A program made the translations under genes and the position numbers. Under the pieces are notes generated by a model, which saw nothing but the letters and a program-made list of their open reading frames with translations, was not told the origin of the DNA and made no database searches. A stretch of 64,000 nt of DNA from Vreelandella hamiltonii (GTDB lineage: Bacteria > Pseudomonadota > Gammaproteobacteria > Pseudomonadales > Halomonadaceae), in the NCBI RefSeq assembly GCF_014651775.1, contig NZ_BMXN01000001.1, positions 1 through 64,000 of the forward strand, written 5' to 3'. Positions 17,247-27,863 of the stretch are shown here, piece by piece (position 1 is the first letter of the stretch; the number at the start of each line of letters is the position of its first letter).

Positions 17247-18869
17247 TCACTGCCAGATCAGCAGCAGCAACCCGACCCCGGCAGCTGCCAGAATCGGCCA
17301 ATCCTGGGTGGCGGCCCAACTGCTCAGCGGCTGCCAGGCAAGCGCGATGGCCACTAGTGCCAGACCGATGCGCAGCCGATGCTGGCGTTTGCCCTGTTGT
17401 TTCAACTGGTGGCGCATCTGGCTGAGCGCGGTGACCTGCTGATGCCGCTGGCGGTGTTCATGTTCCATGCGGCTGAGCGCCTGATGTGCCAGCACCGGCA
17501 GCTCTGGCAGCTGATGCGAAAGCTCCGGCGCCTGGCGCTTGAGCGATGCCCAGAGCCCGCCGATACCCGCGCGCTCTCTCATCCACTTCTCCAGGTAGGG
17601 CTTGGCGGTGCTCCACAGGTCCAGCTCCGGGTAGAGCTGACGCCCCAGCCCTTCGATGTTGAGCAGGGTTTTCTGCAGCAGCACCAGCTGCGGCTGAACT
17701 TCCATGTTGAAGCGTCGCGCCGTTTGAAACAGCCCCAGCAGCACCTGCCCAAAGGAAATATCCTTCAGAGGCTTTTCCAGAATCGGTTCGCACACGGTAC
17801 GAATGGCCGCGGCAAATTCGTTGGCACGGGTGTTCTCGCCCACCCATCCCGACTCGATGTGCAGGGAGGCCACCTCGTAATAGTCCTGATGGAAAAAGGC
17901 CAGCAGGTTGCGCGCCAGGTAATCCTGGTCTTCCCGGGTGAGGCTGCCCACGATACCGCAGTCGATGGCGATGTACTGGGGGTCGTCCGGGTCGTCACAG
18001 TTGACGAAGATATTGCCGGGATGCATGTCCGCGTGGAAGAAGTTGTCCCGGAATACCTGGGTGAAGAACAGCTCCACGCCGCGCTCGGCGAGCTTTTTCA
18101 GATTGGTGCCGCGGGCCCGCAAGGTCTCCAGGTCGGCCACCGGTACGCCGCGAATGCGCTCCTGCACCATCACGTGTCGCCGCGTGTAGGGCCAGTAGAT
18201 GGTGGGCACGAAGAGGAGCGGCGAGTCCTTGAAATTACGCTTGAGCTGAGAGGTGTTGGCCGCCTCCTTGTAGAGGTCCAGCTCGTCGAACAGGGTGGCT
18301 TCATAGTCGCGAATGACTTCTACCGGGCGCAGGCGTCTGGCTTCGGGCACTTTGGCCAGCAGCTTCGCCACCTGGTACATCAGCCCCATGTCCTGGCGCA
18401 TGATTCGGTCGATGCCGGGGCGAATGATCTTGACCACTACCTCTTCGCCACCGTGCAGGGTGGCGGCATGCACCTGGGCAATGGAGGCCGAGGCGAGAGG
18501 CACGCGATCGAAGGCCGCAAAGGCCTCCACCAGGGTCATGCCCAGCTCTTTCTCCACCCGGGCCGCTGCCAGCTCGCCAGCAAAGGGCGGCACCTGATCC
18601 TGCAGACGTTTCAGCTCGTCGGCAATGTCTTCCGGCAGCAGGTCGCGGCGGGTCGAGAGCATTTGGCCGAATTTGATGAAGATCGGGCCCAGTGCCTCCA
18701 GCGCCAGCCGCAGGCGCTCGCCGCGACTGCGCTTGCCCACCGGCACCAGTTGGAGAGGCGAAAAACGGGTCAGCAGCCGCAGCCAGAGCGGCATGCGCTC
18801 GGCAGGTACGAGCGTGTCCAAACGGTGCCGCGTGACTACCCAGAGAATCTTGAACAGCCGCAGGCTCAT
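17247..18869 (-). CDS. ubiB: ubiquinone biosynthesis accessory kinase-like protein UbiB
   Basis: A 540-residue ABC1/ADCK-family atypical kinase supporting ubiquinone synthesis at the inner membrane. The family KxGQ motif appears as [16 protein letters not shown], the alanine-rich loop as [11 protein letters not shown], the ATP-binding lysine in VVVKIIRPG, and the catalytic/metal residues in [11 protein letters not shown] and AIDCGIVG. Two hydrophobic helices close the C-terminus (about 495-538). It overlaps ubiJ by 4 nt. Confidence 0.95.
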   Translation of the reverse strand: MSLRLFKILWVVTRHRLDTLVPAERMPLWLRLLTRFSPLQLVPVGKRSRGERLRLALEALGPIFIKFGQMLSTRRDLLPEDIADELKRLQDQVPPFAGELAAARVEKELGMTLVEAFAAFDRVPLASASIAQVHAATLHGGEEVVVKIIRPGIDRIMRQDMGLMYQVAKLLAKVPEARRLRPVEVIRDYEATLFDELDLYKEAANTSQLKRNFKDSPLLFVPTIYWPYTRRHVMVQERIRGVPVADLETLRARGTNLKKLAERGVELFFTQVFRDNFFHADMHPGNIFVNCDDPDDPQYIAIDCGIVGSLTREDQDYLARNLLAFFHQDYYEVASLHIESGWVGENTRANEFAAAIRTVCEPILEKPLKDISFGQVLLGLFQTARRFNMEVQPQLVLLQKTLLNIEGLGRQLYPELDLWSTAKPYLEKWMRERAGIGGLWASLKRQAPELSHQLPELPVLAHQALSRMEHEHRQRHQQVTALSQMRHQLKQQGKRQHRLRIGLALVAIALAWQPLSSWAATQDWPILAAAGVGLLLLIWQ

Positions 18870-19528
18870 TCGCTCGGCTCCTCGGGCGCGCTGGCCTTGG
18901 TCAGCTGGGTAAGGCGCCGATTCAAGCGCTGCAGTCTGGCATCCAGGCGGTCGGTGGCGATTTCCAGCTCGGTGAGGTGATCGCGCAGCACGTCGCGCTG
19001 CTGACGGCCCGGCAGCAGGCGTGCCTCTTCGAAGACATACTCCGAGACATCCTGCAGTAGCTCGTCCTTGGCGCGCAGGCCCCAGCGCGCGGCTCGGCGC
19101 AACCCTTCGGCCAGCGAATGGGCGGGCATGTCACCCAGCCAGTGCGCCAGCTCGCCTTCCCAGTCGATCTCCAGGTCCAGCAGCAGCTCCCGGGTGGCCT
19201 CCAGCAAGTGCACCTGGCCTCGAATGGCCAGCTTGCCCTCGAACATCAGCCGCTCCACGGAGGCACCGCTGAGCCACTCCGAGAGGGTTTCCGGGGTCAG
19301 TTCGACCACCGCATCCACGTCGCTTTCATCGACGTCGTCGCCGTGCTGCAGGTCCAGTCCGGCATTGTGATAGCAAAGCAGCAGCGCCAGCTGTGGCTTT
19401 TCCAGACGCACCAGCAGGCGGCTGCCCGCCAGCGCGGCCAGCCGCCCAGGAGCAGCAGGGTCACGGGCAAGCAGTGCGTTCAGCGTACGTTCACAACCGG
19501 CCAGCAGCAGGGTCGGGGTGACTAGCAT
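18866..19528 (-). CDS. ubiJ: ubiquinone biosynthesis accessory factor UbiJ (SCP2 domain)
   Basis: A 220-residue protein between ubiE and ubiB. The N-terminal half is SCP2-like and binds lipid intermediates ([19 protein letters not shown] and FEGKLAIRG). The C-terminal half has a charged helical coiled coil ([22 protein letters not shown]). With UbiK it organises the soluble Ubi metabolon. Length, position and domain order agree with UbiJ (YigP). Confidence 0.88.
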   Translation of the reverse strand: MLVTPTLLLAGCERTLNALLARDPAAPGRLAALAGSRLLVRLEKPQLALLLCYHNAGLDLQHGDDVDESDVDAVVELTPETLSEWLSGASVERLMFEGKLAIRGQVHLLEATRELLLDLEIDWEGELAHWLGDMPAHSLAEGLRRAARWGLRAKDELLQDVSEYVFEEARLLPGRQQRDVLRDHLTELEIATDRLDARLQRLNRRLTQLTKASAPEEPSE

Positions 19529-19565
19529 GCGGGCCTCATCGTCCGTTGGGTCAGCGTGCGAGGCG

Positions 19566-20321
19566 TCATAGCTTGATGCCGCGGTGCAGGGCGACGATGC
19601 CGCCGGTCAGGTTGGTGTACTCCACTCGATCGAGTCCGGCGGTTTCCATCATGCCCTTCAGGGTTTCCTGGTCGGGGTGCATGCGGATCGATTCGGCCAG
19701 GTAGCGATAGCTTTCGCCGTCGCCGGCGACCAGTTCGCCCATTTTGGGCAACAGCCGGAACGAATACTCATCGTAGGCCCTGGAGAGCAGTGGGTTGTTG
19801 GGCTTGGAAAACTCCAGCACCAGCAGGCGGCCGCCGGGCTTGAGCACCCGTGCCATGGAGCGTAGCGCGGCGTCCTTGTCGGTCACGTTGCGCAGGCCAA
19901 AGGCGATGGTGATGCAGTCGAAACTGTTGTCCGGGAAGGGCAGACACTCGGCATTGGCCTGGACGTACTCGACGTTGCCACCGACGCCGTTGTCCATCAG
20001 CTTGTCGCGGCCTACCTTGAGCATGGAGGCGTTGATGTCGGCCAGGACGACCTTGCCGCGGGGGCCGACCAGACGCGAGAACTTGAGGGTCAGGTCCCCC
20101 GTGCCGCCAGCGATGTCCAGCACATGATGGCCGGGACGAACGCCAGCACGCTCGATGGTGAGGCGCTTCCACACACGGTGGATGCCCATGGACATCAGGT
20201 CGTTCATGACGTCGTAGCGAGCGGCGACCGAGTGGAAGACATCGGCGACGCGTGAGGCTTTTTCGTCGACCGGGACTTCCTGGTAGCCAAAATGGGTGGT
20301 GCGTTTTTCCGTGGGGCTCAT
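19566..20321 (-). CDS. ubiE: ubiquinone/menaquinone methyltransferase UbiE
   Basis: A 251-residue SAM-dependent C-methyltransferase acting on the quinone ring. THFGYQEVP near the start, [18 protein letters not shown], the SAM motif [15 protein letters not shown], and [18 protein letters not shown] are all UbiE signatures. It heads the ubiE-ubiJ-ubiB cluster; GGGAGC lies upstream of ATG 20321. Confidence 0.96.
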   Translation of the reverse strand: MSPTEKRTTHFGYQEVPVDEKASRVADVFHSVAARYDVMNDLMSMGIHRVWKRLTIERAGVRPGHHVLDIAGGTGDLTLKFSRLVGPRGKVVLADINASMLKVGRDKLMDNGVGGNVEYVQANAECLPFPDNSFDCITIAFGLRNVTDKDAALRSMARVLKPGGRLLVLEFSKPNNPLLSRAYDEYSFRLLPKMGELVAGDGESYRYLAESIRMHPDQETLKGMMETAGLDRVEYTNLTGGIVALHRGIKL

Positions 20322-20442
20322 GGGGCTTCAGCTCCCGAGTTCGAGGCGGTAGTAGTCGACCATAAGGTCATCGCAATCATTGATTGGCAACATTGTAGCC
20401 TTCTCGAGCCTGCTTTGTCTGCGCTTCACCTGGGGCGCGGCG

Positions 20443-20886
20443 TCACAGCTGCTTGAATTGAATGCCCGCAGGCTCGCGGGAGGCGCCTGCTGCTTCCAGC
20501 CGCTCAAGGTAGTTGTTCCAGTAGGCGTGTTGATGCGTCGCGAGGTCGTGCAGGTAGTTCCAGCTGTAGAGGCCGCTGTCGTGACCATCGTCGAAGTGCA
20601 GCTTGAGGGCGTAGTTACCCGCCTGGGTGATGTTCTGCAGGCCGACGTCCTTCTTGCCCACTTGCAGGACCGCCGTGTCGCCACCGTGGCCACGCACTTC
20701 GGCAGAGGGGGAGTAGACGCGCAGCAGCTCCACGGGCAGCCGGTAGGTGTCGCCCGAGGCGTAGCCGAGTTCCAGCTCGCGGGCCTGCTTGTGGTAGTGC
20801 ACTCGGGTGGGGACCGGGGCGTCGGTGTTAGAGGGCGTGTGGGTAGACGTGTGGGTGTTGGAGGCGTTCATGGTCGGGGCACTCAT
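20443..20886 (-). CDS. DUF971 (gamma-butyrobetaine hydroxylase N-terminal-like) protein
   Basis: A 147-residue protein with a Ser/Thr-rich low-complexity leader of about 27 residues, then a compact domain at about 28-125 with YHKQARELELGYASGDTYRLP, VELLRVYSPSAEV and GNYALKLHFDDGHDSGLYSW. This is the DUF971 domain, also found as the small N-terminal domain of gamma-butyrobetaine hydroxylases. It lies between hslU and ubiE on the same strand. The biochemical role of the stand-alone form is not settled, so I assign none. Confidence 0.8.
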   Translation of the reverse strand: MSAPTMNASNTHTSTHTPSNTDAPVPTRVHYHKQARELELGYASGDTYRLPVELLRVYSPSAEVRGHGGDTAVLQVGKKDVGLQNITQAGNYALKLHFDDGHDSGLYSWNYLHDLATHQHAYWNNYLERLEAAGASREPAGIQFKQL

Positions 20887-20915
20887 GGTTGGCGTTACGT
20901 CGCTCAGGCACGAGC

Positions 20916-20942
20916 GACACCTGGCCAGGGTAGCCAGGTGTC
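20916..20942. repeat. 10-bp perfect hairpin between hslU and the DUF971 gene
   Basis: GACACCTGGC pairs exactly with GCCAGGTGTC across a 7-nt loop. No T-run follows on the minus strand, so it is more likely an attenuator or mRNA-processing hairpin than a full terminator. Confidence 0.5.
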
Positions 20943-20957
20943 GGGGTGCGACAGAGG

Positions 20958-22280
20958 TTACAGAATATAGCGGGAGAGATCTTCGTCCACCGCCAGTTCT
21001 CCCAGCTGCGCGTTGACGTAATCTGCATCGATCACCAGCGGGCTATCCATATCGCCGCCTTTGAACGAGGCCTCTTCCAGTAGCCGCTCCATGACCGTGT
21101 GCAGGCGGCGCGCACCGATGTTTTCGGTGCCTTCGTTGACCTGCCAGGAGATCTCCGCGATGCGCTCGATGCCGTCGGCAGTGAACTCCACGTCCAGCCC
21201 TTCGGTGCCCAGCAGCGCCTGATACTGCTTGGTCAGCGAGGCGGAAGGCTCGGTGAGGATGCGCTTGAAGTCTCCGGGAGTGAGAGCGTCCAGCTCCACG
21301 CGAATGGGCAAACGACCCTGTAGCTCGGGGATCAGGTCGGAAGGCCGCGCCAGGTGGAAAGCACCGGAGGCGATGAACAGGATATGGTCGGTCTTCACCA
21401 TGCCATATTTGGTCGACACCGTGGAGCCTTCGATCAGCGGCAGCAGGTCGCGCTGAACGCCCTCGCGTGACACTTCTCCACCGCTGGACTGGCCGCTGCC
21501 CTTGGCTACCTTGTCGATCTCGTCCAGGAAGACGATGCCGTGCTGCTCGACGGCCTCGACGGCGCGAGCCTTGATCTCCTCTTCGTTGACCAGCTTGCCC
21601 GCTTCCTCGTCACGCAGCAGCACCAGGGCTTCCTTGACGGTAACGCGACGCGTTTCACGCTTTTGCTGGCCCATGTTGGAGAACAGGCTCTGCAGCTGGC
21701 TGGTCATCTCCTCCATGCCCGGCGGCGTCATGATGTCGATGCCTTGGCTCTGGGCGGTGATTTCGATGTCGATTTCCTTGTCGTCCAGCTGGCCTTCGCG
21801 CAGTTTCTTGCGGAACAGCTGGCGCGTGCTGCTATCGTCCCGGGGCTGCTCTTCCTGGCCGCGGGGCGGCGGCAGCAGCGCATCGAGAACGCGGTCTTCG
21901 GCGGCATCTTCTGCGCGGTGGCCGACTTCTTCCTTGGCGTGCTCGCGCACCATCTTGATGGCGGCTTCCATCAGGTCGCGGATGATCGACTCCACGTCGC
22001 GACCCACGTAGCCCACTTCCGTGAACTTGGTGGCTTCGACCTTGATGAAGGGCGCACGGGCCAGTTTGGCCAGGCGGCGGGCGATTTCGGTTTTACCCAC
22101 GCCGGTGGGGCCGATCATCAGAATGTTCTTGGGGGTGACTTCCGGGCGCAGGTCATCGTCGAGCTGCATGCGCCGCCAACGGTTGCGCAGCGCAATGGCG
22201 ACGGCGCGTTTGGCATCCTGCTGGCCGATGATGTACTGGTCCAGCGCATGGACGATTTCACGGGGTGTCATCTGAGTCAT
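20958..22280 (-). CDS. hslU: ATP-dependent protease ATPase subunit HslU
   Basis: A 440-residue AAA+ unfoldase that feeds substrates to HslV. The Walker A motif [16 protein letters not shown], pore-loop GYVGRD, Walker B VFLDEIDK and the C-terminal end RYIL that docks into HslV are present. The start chosen is ATG 22280 (MTQMTPRE), which has TGAGG upstream; the longer frame from TTG 22292 would add four residues. It lies 8 bp after hslV. Confidence 0.96.
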   Translation of the reverse strand: MTQMTPREIVHALDQYIIGQQDAKRAVAIALRNRWRRMQLDDDLRPEVTPKNILMIGPTGVGKTEIARRLAKLARAPFIKVEATKFTEVGYVGRDVESIIRDLMEAAIKMVREHAKEEVGHRAEDAAEDRVLDALLPPPRGQEEQPRDDSSTRQLFRKKLREGQLDDKEIDIEITAQSQGIDIMTPPGMEEMTSQLQSLFSNMGQQKRETRRVTVKEALVLLRDEEAGKLVNEEEIKARAVEAVEQHGIVFLDEIDKVAKGSGQSSGGEVSREGVQRDLLPLIEGSTVSTKYGMVKTDHILFIASGAFHLARPSDLIPELQGRLPIRVELDALTPGDFKRILTEPSASLTKQYQALLGTEGLDVEFTADGIERIAEISWQVNEGTENIGARRLHTVMERLLEEASFKGGDMDSPLVIDADYVNAQLGELAVDEDLSRYIL

Positions 22281-22288
22281 AAGGGGCC

Positions 22289-22822
22289 TCAACGGTCGTC
22301 GATGTTCAGCTCTTCGAGCGTGACGTGGTGGTTAGTGAATACGCAGATGTCACCCGCGATTTGCAGGGATTTTTCGGTGATTTCTCGGGCGGAGAGATCG
22401 GTGTTTTCGAGCAGCGCGCGGGCGCTGGCCTGAGCGTAGTTGCCCCCCGAGCCGATGGCGATGATGCCGCGTTCGGGTTCGACCACGTCACCGTTGCCGG
22501 TGATGATCAGCGAGGCGCTGTGGTCGGCCACGGCCAGTAGCGCCTCCAGGCGGCGCAGGGCGCGGTCGGTGCGCCAATCCTTGGCAAGCTCCACGGCCGC
22601 CTTGGTGAGATGGCCCTGATACTTCTCCAGCTGAGCTTCGAAACGTTCGAACAGGGTAAAGGCATCCGCAGTGCCGCCGGCAAAACCGGCCAGTACCTTG
22701 CCGCGATAGAGGCGGCGAACCTTGCTGGCGTTGCCTTTCATCACGGTGTTGCCCAGCGACACTTGGCCGTCGCCAGCGAGGGCGACCTGGTTACCGCGGC
22801 GAACGGAGACAATGGTGGTCAT
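22289..22822 (-). CDS. hslV: ATP-dependent protease proteolytic subunit HslV
   Basis: A 177-residue N-terminal nucleophile threonine peptidase forming a double hexamer with HslU. The mature N-terminal Thr follows Met in [10 protein letters not shown], and [26 protein letters not shown] and GSGGNYA are family motifs. ATG 22822 has an AAGGAG ideally placed; an upstream in-frame extension to 22930 is not needed. A GC hairpin and a heat-shock-like promoter lie upstream. Confidence 0.96.
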   Translation of the reverse strand: MTTIVSVRRGNQVALAGDGQVSLGNTVMKGNASKVRRLYRGKVLAGFAGGTADAFTLFERFEAQLEKYQGHLTKAAVELAKDWRTDRALRRLEALLAVADHSASLIITGNGDVVEPERGIIAIGSGGNYAQASARALLENTDLSAREITEKSLQIAGDICVFTNHHVTLEELNIDDR

Positions 22823-22863
22823 GGAGATAACTCCTTGGGGGAGACGCGCTCCCGATGACTGAT

Positions 22864-22880
22864 CGGCCACCCTGGGTGGC
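22864..22880 (-). promoter_or_regulatory. 5' leader hairpin of hslVU
   Basis: GGCCACC pairs with GGTGGCC around a 3-nt loop, about 42 nt upstream of the hslV start. In E. coli a stem-loop in the hslVU 5' untranslated region stabilises the message; this hairpin is in the equivalent place. The comparison is by position only. Confidence 0.45.
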
Positions 22881-22902
22881 CGTAAAAAAAGCGATTCCCA
22901 AC

Positions 22903-22931
22903 AAAATGCGGGCGGCTGATGAAAAATCAAC
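22903..22931 (-). promoter_or_regulatory. candidate sigma-32 (heat-shock) promoter of hslVU
   Basis: On the minus strand GTTGATT is followed after 12 nt by CCCGCATTTT, resembling the sigma-32 elements CTTGAAA and CCCCAT-T. It overlaps a second hairpin downstream of the SPOR gene. Transcription from here would put the leader hairpin near the mRNA 5' end. Confidence 0.3.
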
Positions 22932-22954
22932 CGCCCGCTCGAGAAAGCCAGGTG

Positions 22955-22979
22955 ATAAAACCGCGCCTTCAGGCGCGGT
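22955..22979 (-). terminator. intrinsic terminator after the ftsN-like gene
   Basis: The stem ACCGCGCC/GGCGCGGT is followed on the minus strand by TTTTAT. A further 8-bp hairpin, GCGGGCGG (22908-22915) with CCGCCCGC (22931-22938), followed by TTTT, may act as a second stop. Confidence 0.75.
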
Positions 22980-22991
22980 CAGGGGGATAGC

Positions 22992-23774
22992 TCAGTTCTG
23001 CAGCTGTATCAGCAGGGGTTCGATCCCTTGGGTGCTCATCAGGTCCTGGGCGCGGTTCAGCTCTCGGGTATCCTCGTAAGGACCTACCTGTACACGGTGC
23101 CAGGTGTCGCCATTGGCCTGCACTTCGCTGATCTGAGCCAGCAAGCTCAGGTTGCGCAGCCGGCCGCGCAGCTGCTCGGCGTCGCTGAGGTCGCGAAACG
23201 AGGCGGCCTGCAGCACGTAGCGGTTCGGCGTGCTGGAACTTGTGCTGGCGGCGGCAGGCGGCTGGGTAGCTGCCACGGCGGCCTGTTCGTTGGGCCGCGT
23301 GTTGGCGGCAATGACCTGAGCAATCGGGTCGTTGGCGCTGCTGCCGGTGTCGCCTGGCGACGTGTCGTCCGAGGCTGCTGCGTCGCTGGCGGCCTCTGCG
23401 GCAGTCTCGGCGATTTCCGGCCGAGTGATATTGGCCGGAATGGCGCCGCCCGGAGCGATGACTTCGGTTTCGGGAAGCAGCGTGTAGAACTCGAAGGTGG
23501 GCATGGCAGGCTCTGCCGAGGCTGCCTGCCCAGTGCCCTGGGCGTCTCCGCGCTCATCGCTGGAGGGCTTGGGCAGCACCGTGGCCTGGGGCGTGCTGCT
23601 CTGCTCCTGCCACGGGGCGGTGCCGTGCTGATGCTGCGCCAGGAAGAAGCCTGCGGCCACCCCGGCCACCCCCCACAGCCAGCCGGGAATACGCCACCCG
23701 TCGCCGGAGCGGCGAGCAGATTTACGCTGCGAGGTGGCGCCTCGACGGGACGGCTTGTTACGCGGGCTGGCCAT
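22992..23774 (-). CDS. ftsN: FtsN-like SPOR-domain cell division protein
   Basis: A 260-residue bitopic membrane protein: basic cytoplasmic N-terminus (about 1-27), one helix (about 28-46, GWLWGVAGVAAGFFLA), a long low-complexity Ala/Pro/Ser periplasmic region, and a C-terminal SPOR domain (about 182-258, YVLQAASFRDLSDAEQLRGR) that binds denuded septal glycan. Position between argS and hslV is the usual place of ftsN-type genes in gammaproteobacteria. The linker is poorly conserved, so FtsN rather than another SPOR protein is inferred from synteny. Confidence 0.8.
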   Translation of the reverse strand: MASPRNKPSRRGATSQRKSARRSGDGWRIPGWLWGVAGVAAGFFLAQHQHGTAPWQEQSSTPQATVLPKPSSDERGDAQGTGQAASAEPAMPTFEFYTLLPETEVIAPGGAIPANITRPEIAETAAEAASDAAASDDTSPGDTGSSANDPIAQVIAANTRPNEQAAVAATQPPAAASTSSSTPNRYVLQAASFRDLSDAEQLRGRLRNLSLLAQISEVQANGDTWHRVQVGPYEDTRELNRAQDLMSTQGIEPLLIQLQN

Positions 23775-23777
23775 GAA

Positions 23778-25463
23778 TTACATCTCCTCTGGGGCACTGA
23801 CCCCCATCAGATCCAGCCCGTTGCGCAGCACCTGACGCGTGGCCAGACCGAGCGCCAGGCGGGTGTTGCGCAGCGTGTCGTCTTCGACCATGACCTTGAC
23901 GGCGTTGTAGCAGGTGTGGAAGTCGCCCGCCAGATCCAGCAGATACTGGGCCACCTGCTGGGGCTCGCGATTGCGGGTCGCATGTTCGACCACTTCCGGG
24001 TAACGGGCCAGGCGGTTGAGCACGGCTTTTTCCTGATCGCTGTCCAGCAGCGCCAGGTTGGCCATTGCCACGCCGTGGTCGAAGGGCTGGCCTGCCTCTT
24101 CGGCCTTGCGCAGCATGCTGCATACCCGAGCATGGGCATACTGGATGTAGTACACCGGGTTGTCGTTGGACTGGGAGCGCGCCAGGTCGATATCGAAGGT
24201 CAACTGCGAGTCGGCGCGGCGCGCGGCCAGGAAGAAGCGGGTGGCATCGCGGCCGACTTCGTCGATCAGGTCGCGTATGGTGACGTAGCTGCCTGCACGC
24301 TTGGACAGTTTCACTTCCACGCCCGAGCGGGTCACCATGACCATCTGGTGCAGCACGTAGTCCGGCCAGCCCTGCGGAATGCCCACGCCGAGTGCCTGCA
24401 AGCCCGCACGTACGCGGGTAACGGTAGAGTGGTGGTCGGCGCCCTGCTCGTTGATCACGGTCTTGAAGCCGCGCTGCCACTTGTTCAGGTGGTAGGCCAC
24501 GTCGGGCAGGAAGTAGGTGTAGCCGCCTTCACGCTTGCGCATGACGCGGTCCTTGTCGTCGCCGAAGTCGGTGGTGCGCAGCCACAGCGCGCCATCCTGC
24601 TCGTAGGTGTGGCCGTTGGCGACCAGGGACTCGACAGTGGCCTCGACCTTGCCGTCCTCGTAGAGGGATGATTCGAGGAAGTAGACGTCGAATTCGACGC
24701 CGAAGGCCTTGAGGTCCAGATCCTGTTCGCGGCGCAGCCAGGCCACGGCGAACGCCTGAATGGCTTCCAGGTCGTCGGCATCGGCCTTGGCCGTCACCTT
24801 GCGGTCGTCGGCGGTGACCGTCTTGCCAGCCATGTAATCGTTGGCCACATCGACGATGTATTCACCGCGATAGCCATCGGCAGGCCAGCTCTCGTCCTCG
24901 GGGCCCAGCCCCTTGGCACGGGCCTGGACGGAGAGCGCTAGGTTGTTGATTTGCGCGCCCGCGTCGTTGTAGTAGAACTCCCGAGTGACGTCATAGCCGC
25001 TGGCTTCCAGCAGGCGGCAGAGGCAGTCGCCAATCGCGGCGCCGCGACCGTGGCCCACGTGCAGCGGGCCCGTGGGGTTGGCCGAGACGAACTCCACCTG
25101 CACTTTTTCGCCCTTGCCGATCAGGCTGCGACCAAAGGCGTCGCCGCTATCCAGTACCTGGGCAACGATCTGGGCGGCGGCATCGGCGGCGGCAAAGAAG
25201 TTGATGAAGCCGGGGCCTGCGATGTCGGTTTTCTGGATGGCGTCGCTGGCGGGCAGGGCGGCTACCAGGGCGTCGGCCAGCTCTCGGGGCTTCATGCTGG
25301 CGGGTTTGGCCAGCATCAGGGCCAGGTTGGTGGCGTAGTCGCCGTGGGCTTTGTCCTTGGTGGGGTCGACCTTGATGACCGGCTGTACATCGTTGGGCAG
25401 CACGCCTTGGTGCTTGAGCGCATCAACGGCGCCTTCGAGCAAAGCAATAATCGTGTCTTTCAT
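23778..25463 (-). CDS. argS: arginine--tRNA ligase
   Basis: A 561-residue class I tRNA synthetase charging tRNA-Arg. The HIGH-type motif is [14 protein letters not shown] and the KMSKS-type motif is KLSKRAG; the N-terminal Add-1 domain and the C-terminal DALR anticodon domain (from about residue 445) are complete. The start is ATG 25463 ([10 protein letters not shown]); an extra 26 in-frame residues to 25541 have no family support. Three bases separate it from ftsN. Confidence 0.96.
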   Translation of the reverse strand: MKDTIIALLEGAVDALKHQGVLPNDVQPVIKVDPTKDKAHGDYATNLALMLAKPASMKPRELADALVAALPASDAIQKTDIAGPGFINFFAAADAAAQIVAQVLDSGDAFGRSLIGKGEKVQVEFVSANPTGPLHVGHGRGAAIGDCLCRLLEASGYDVTREFYYNDAGAQINNLALSVQARAKGLGPEDESWPADGYRGEYIVDVANDYMAGKTVTADDRKVTAKADADDLEAIQAFAVAWLRREQDLDLKAFGVEFDVYFLESSLYEDGKVEATVESLVANGHTYEQDGALWLRTTDFGDDKDRVMRKREGGYTYFLPDVAYHLNKWQRGFKTVINEQGADHHSTVTRVRAGLQALGVGIPQGWPDYVLHQMVMVTRSGVEVKLSKRAGSYVTIRDLIDEVGRDATRFFLAARRADSQLTFDIDLARSQSNDNPVYYIQYAHARVCSMLRKAEEAGQPFDHGVAMANLALLDSDQEKAVLNRLARYPEVVEHATRNREPQQVAQYLLDLAGDFHTCYNAVKVMVEDDTLRNTRLALGLATRQVLRNGLDLMGVSAPEEM

Positions 25464-25607
25464 GTCAATATCCGGGTGTCTTCGGTGGCGGCGTGTGCAA
25501 GCGCCCAAATGGTGCAGCGTCAAAACGGCCATTATCGGCAATTGGCGCGCAGTTTCAAAGCCGTATTCCAGGCCGGGGCAGGCTGGGCGTCGCGGGCGCT
25601 GTCATGG

Positions 25608-27863
25608 CTAGGCCAGTGTTTGCGGGTCGATGTCCACGGACCAGCGCACCTTGCGCGCATCGCGATGAGCTTCCAGCCACTGTACCAGCCAGTGGGCCGC
25701 CGTGTGTCGGTGGCTGCGTTTCTGGGCCGTGATCATGACATGCAGATGGTAGCGATTCTGGCGGCGCTCCATGGGGGCAGGCACTGGCCCCAGGCAGCGT
25801 ACCGGCAGGTTGGCATCCGTGAGCCACTGGCGCAAGGCCTGTGCAGCCTGCTGAGCCAGCGCCATGGCAGCAGGCTCCTGGGGGCTTTCGACGCGCAGTA
25901 GCGCCATGAAACAGAACGGGGGAAGCTGTGCCAGCCTTCGTTCTTCCAGCAGGTTGCGGGCCAGGGCGCCATAGCCATGTTCGGCCAGCTGGCCCAGATG
26001 GGGGTCGTCGGGGTGCAGGGTCTGCACCAGCACGCGGCCTGGATGAGCGGCCCGCCCGGCTCGGCCAGCCACCTGCTCCAGCAGCTGGGCGCTATGCTCC
26101 AGCGCGCGGAAGTCGGCGGCATAAAGGCCGCCATCGGCATTGACCACCACGACCAGGGTGACGTGGGGCAAGTGGTGTCCCTTGGCCAGCATTTGCGTGC
26201 CCACCAGCAGGCAGGGTTCACCGCGATGGATCTCCTTGAGCACCTGCTCGAAGCTCTCTTTCTTGCGGGTGCTGTCGCGGTCGATGCGGTGCACGACGGT
26301 GTCAGGAAAGAGCCCCTGCAGGGTCTCTTCGGTACGTTCGGTGCCGCTCCCCAGCGCGCGCAGGTCGCCGCTGCCGCACTCTGGGCAGGCATCGGGCAGG
26401 GCGCGTCGGCTGTCGCAGTGGTGGCAGGCCAGCAGAGGGGGCTGCCTGTGCAGCGTCATGCGGGCATCGCACTGATGGCATTCTGCCAGCCAGCCACAGC
26501 TGTGGCACGCCAGGCTAGGGGCGAAGCCGCGCCGGTTGATGAAGACCAGCGCCTGCTTGCCGGCTTTCAGCGTCTGGCGGATGGCTTGCAGCGCGCCGGG
26601 CAGCAGGCCTCCCTGGCGACGCTGATGGCGCATGTCCAGGAGTTCCAGCTTGGCGGGCGGGTGGCGGCTGGGGCGCTGGGTCAGGCGCAGGTGCCGATAG
26701 ACGCCCGAGAGCGCTTGCTGAAGGCTTTCCAGCGAAGGGGTGGCGCTGCCCAGCAGCAATGGGATCTGGTGATGGTGTGCCCGGGCCACGGCGAGATCCC
26801 TGGCGTGGTAACGAAGCCCGTCGTGCTGCTTGTAAGAGCCGTCGTGCTCCTCGTCGACGATGATCGCGCCAGGGTTGGCCAGCGGTGTGAAAATGGCCGA
26901 GCGGGTGCCGATGATGACCATGGCGCGCCCGCTGGCGGCGGCTTCCCAGACGTCCAGGCGCTCCGGGTCGGTGAGGCCCGAATGCAGGGCCACCACGGGC
27001 ACCCGGAAGCGGCTCTTGAAGCGCGCCAGGGTTTGCGGCGTCAGGCCGATTTCGGGTACCAGCACCAGCGATTGCTTGCCCTTGGCGGCCAGCGCCTCGA
27101 TCAACTGCAGGTAGACTTCGGTCTTGCCGCTGCCGGTCACGCCTTCCAGCAGGCATGGGTGGTAGCCGTCCAGCTTTTCGTGCAGCGCCGCCAGGGCCGT
27201 GGCCTGCTCACGGTTGAGGGGTAATGACGGCGTTGCCAGCAAGCTGCCGGAGACGGGCTGCCCCGCCGTCAGGGTGATCTCCTGGGGTTCGGCCAGGCCC
27301 TTTTTTTGCAGCGCCTGGAGCTGTTCACGGGTGAACCCGTGGGCACTGATGGCCCGCCCTGCCAGCCCGTGGGGGTGCTGGCGCAACAGGCGGTAGAGCT
27401 CGGCCTGCCGCGGCGCGCGCTGTAGCGGCGTGTCATCGCCCTGACGCGCATGCCACAGGGTTTGCGTGCGGCCCGCCATGGGGTGGCCCTGGCGCAGGCG
27501 TGCGGGCATGGCGTGCTGCATGGTGTCGCCCAGGCTGTGCTGGTAATAGCGGGCGGTGAACTGGCACAGCCACTGCCAGTCTTCGGGGAGCGGCGCGTCG
27601 TCCAGCGCTTCACTGACCGCGCGCAGCTGGGCGCGGGGCAGTTCGCTGCCGGAAGCCAGAGATACGACGACCCCCACCACGTCGCGGCGGCCAAACGGTA
27701 CCCGCACCCGCAGCCCCGGCAGCCAGCCGCAGGCGGGCGCGCGGGGTGCTGGCAGGTAGTCGAACAGGCGGCGCAGCGGCGATGGCAGGGCCACTTTCAG
27801 CACCTGAAAAGCGCCCGGAGTACGCTCTGCCGTGACGGGCGGGGAAGAAACAGAATCAGACAA
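25608..27863 (-). CDS. priA: primosomal protein N' (replication restart helicase PriA)
   Basis: A 751-residue SF2 3'-5' helicase that reloads the replisome at stalled forks. The N-terminal 3'-DNA-binding domain begins VALPSPLRRLFDYLP. Walker A is EGVTGSGKTEVYL, the motif II region is IIVDEEHDGSYKQ, and the zinc-binding insertion holds cysteine pairs in CHSCGWLAECHQC and CHHCDSRRALPDACPEC. I place the start at TTG 27863, which has GGAGG four nucleotides upstream; the longest frame would start at another TTG (27908). It diverges from rpmE. Confidence 0.93.
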   Translation of the reverse strand: MSDSVSSPPVTAERTPGAFQVLKVALPSPLRRLFDYLPAPRAPACGWLPGLRVRVPFGRRDVVGVVVSLASGSELPRAQLRAVSEALDDAPLPEDWQWLCQFTARYYQHSLGDTMQHAMPARLRQGHPMAGRTQTLWHARQGDDTPLQRAPRQAELYRLLRQHPHGLAGRAISAHGFTREQLQALQKKGLAEPQEITLTAGQPVSGSLLATPSLPLNREQATALAALHEKLDGYHPCLLEGVTGSGKTEVYLQLIEALAAKGKQSLVLVPEIGLTPQTLARFKSRFRVPVVALHSGLTDPERLDVWEAAASGRAMVIIGTRSAIFTPLANPGAIIVDEEHDGSYKQHDGLRYHARDLAVARAHHHQIPLLLGSATPSLESLQQALSGVYRHLRLTQRPSRHPPAKLELLDMRHQRRQGGLLPGALQAIRQTLKAGKQALVFINRRGFAPSLACHSCGWLAECHQCDARMTLHRQPPLLACHHCDSRRALPDACPECGSGDLRALGSGTERTEETLQGLFPDTVVHRIDRDSTRKKESFEQVLKEIHRGEPCLLVGTQMLAKGHHLPHVTLVVVVNADGGLYAADFRALEHSAQLLEQVAGRAGRAAHPGRVLVQTLHPDDPHLGQLAEHGYGALARNLLEERRLAQLPPFCFMALLRVESPQEPAAMALAQQAAQALRQWLTDANLPVRCLGPVPAPMERRQNRYHLHVMITAQKRSHRHTAAHWLVQWLEAHRDARKVRWSVDIDPQTLA

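Noticed and set aside
20328-20693. 121-codon minus frame overlapping the DUF971 gene
   Set aside because: Thr/Ser/Arg-rich shadow in another frame of a recognisable gene.
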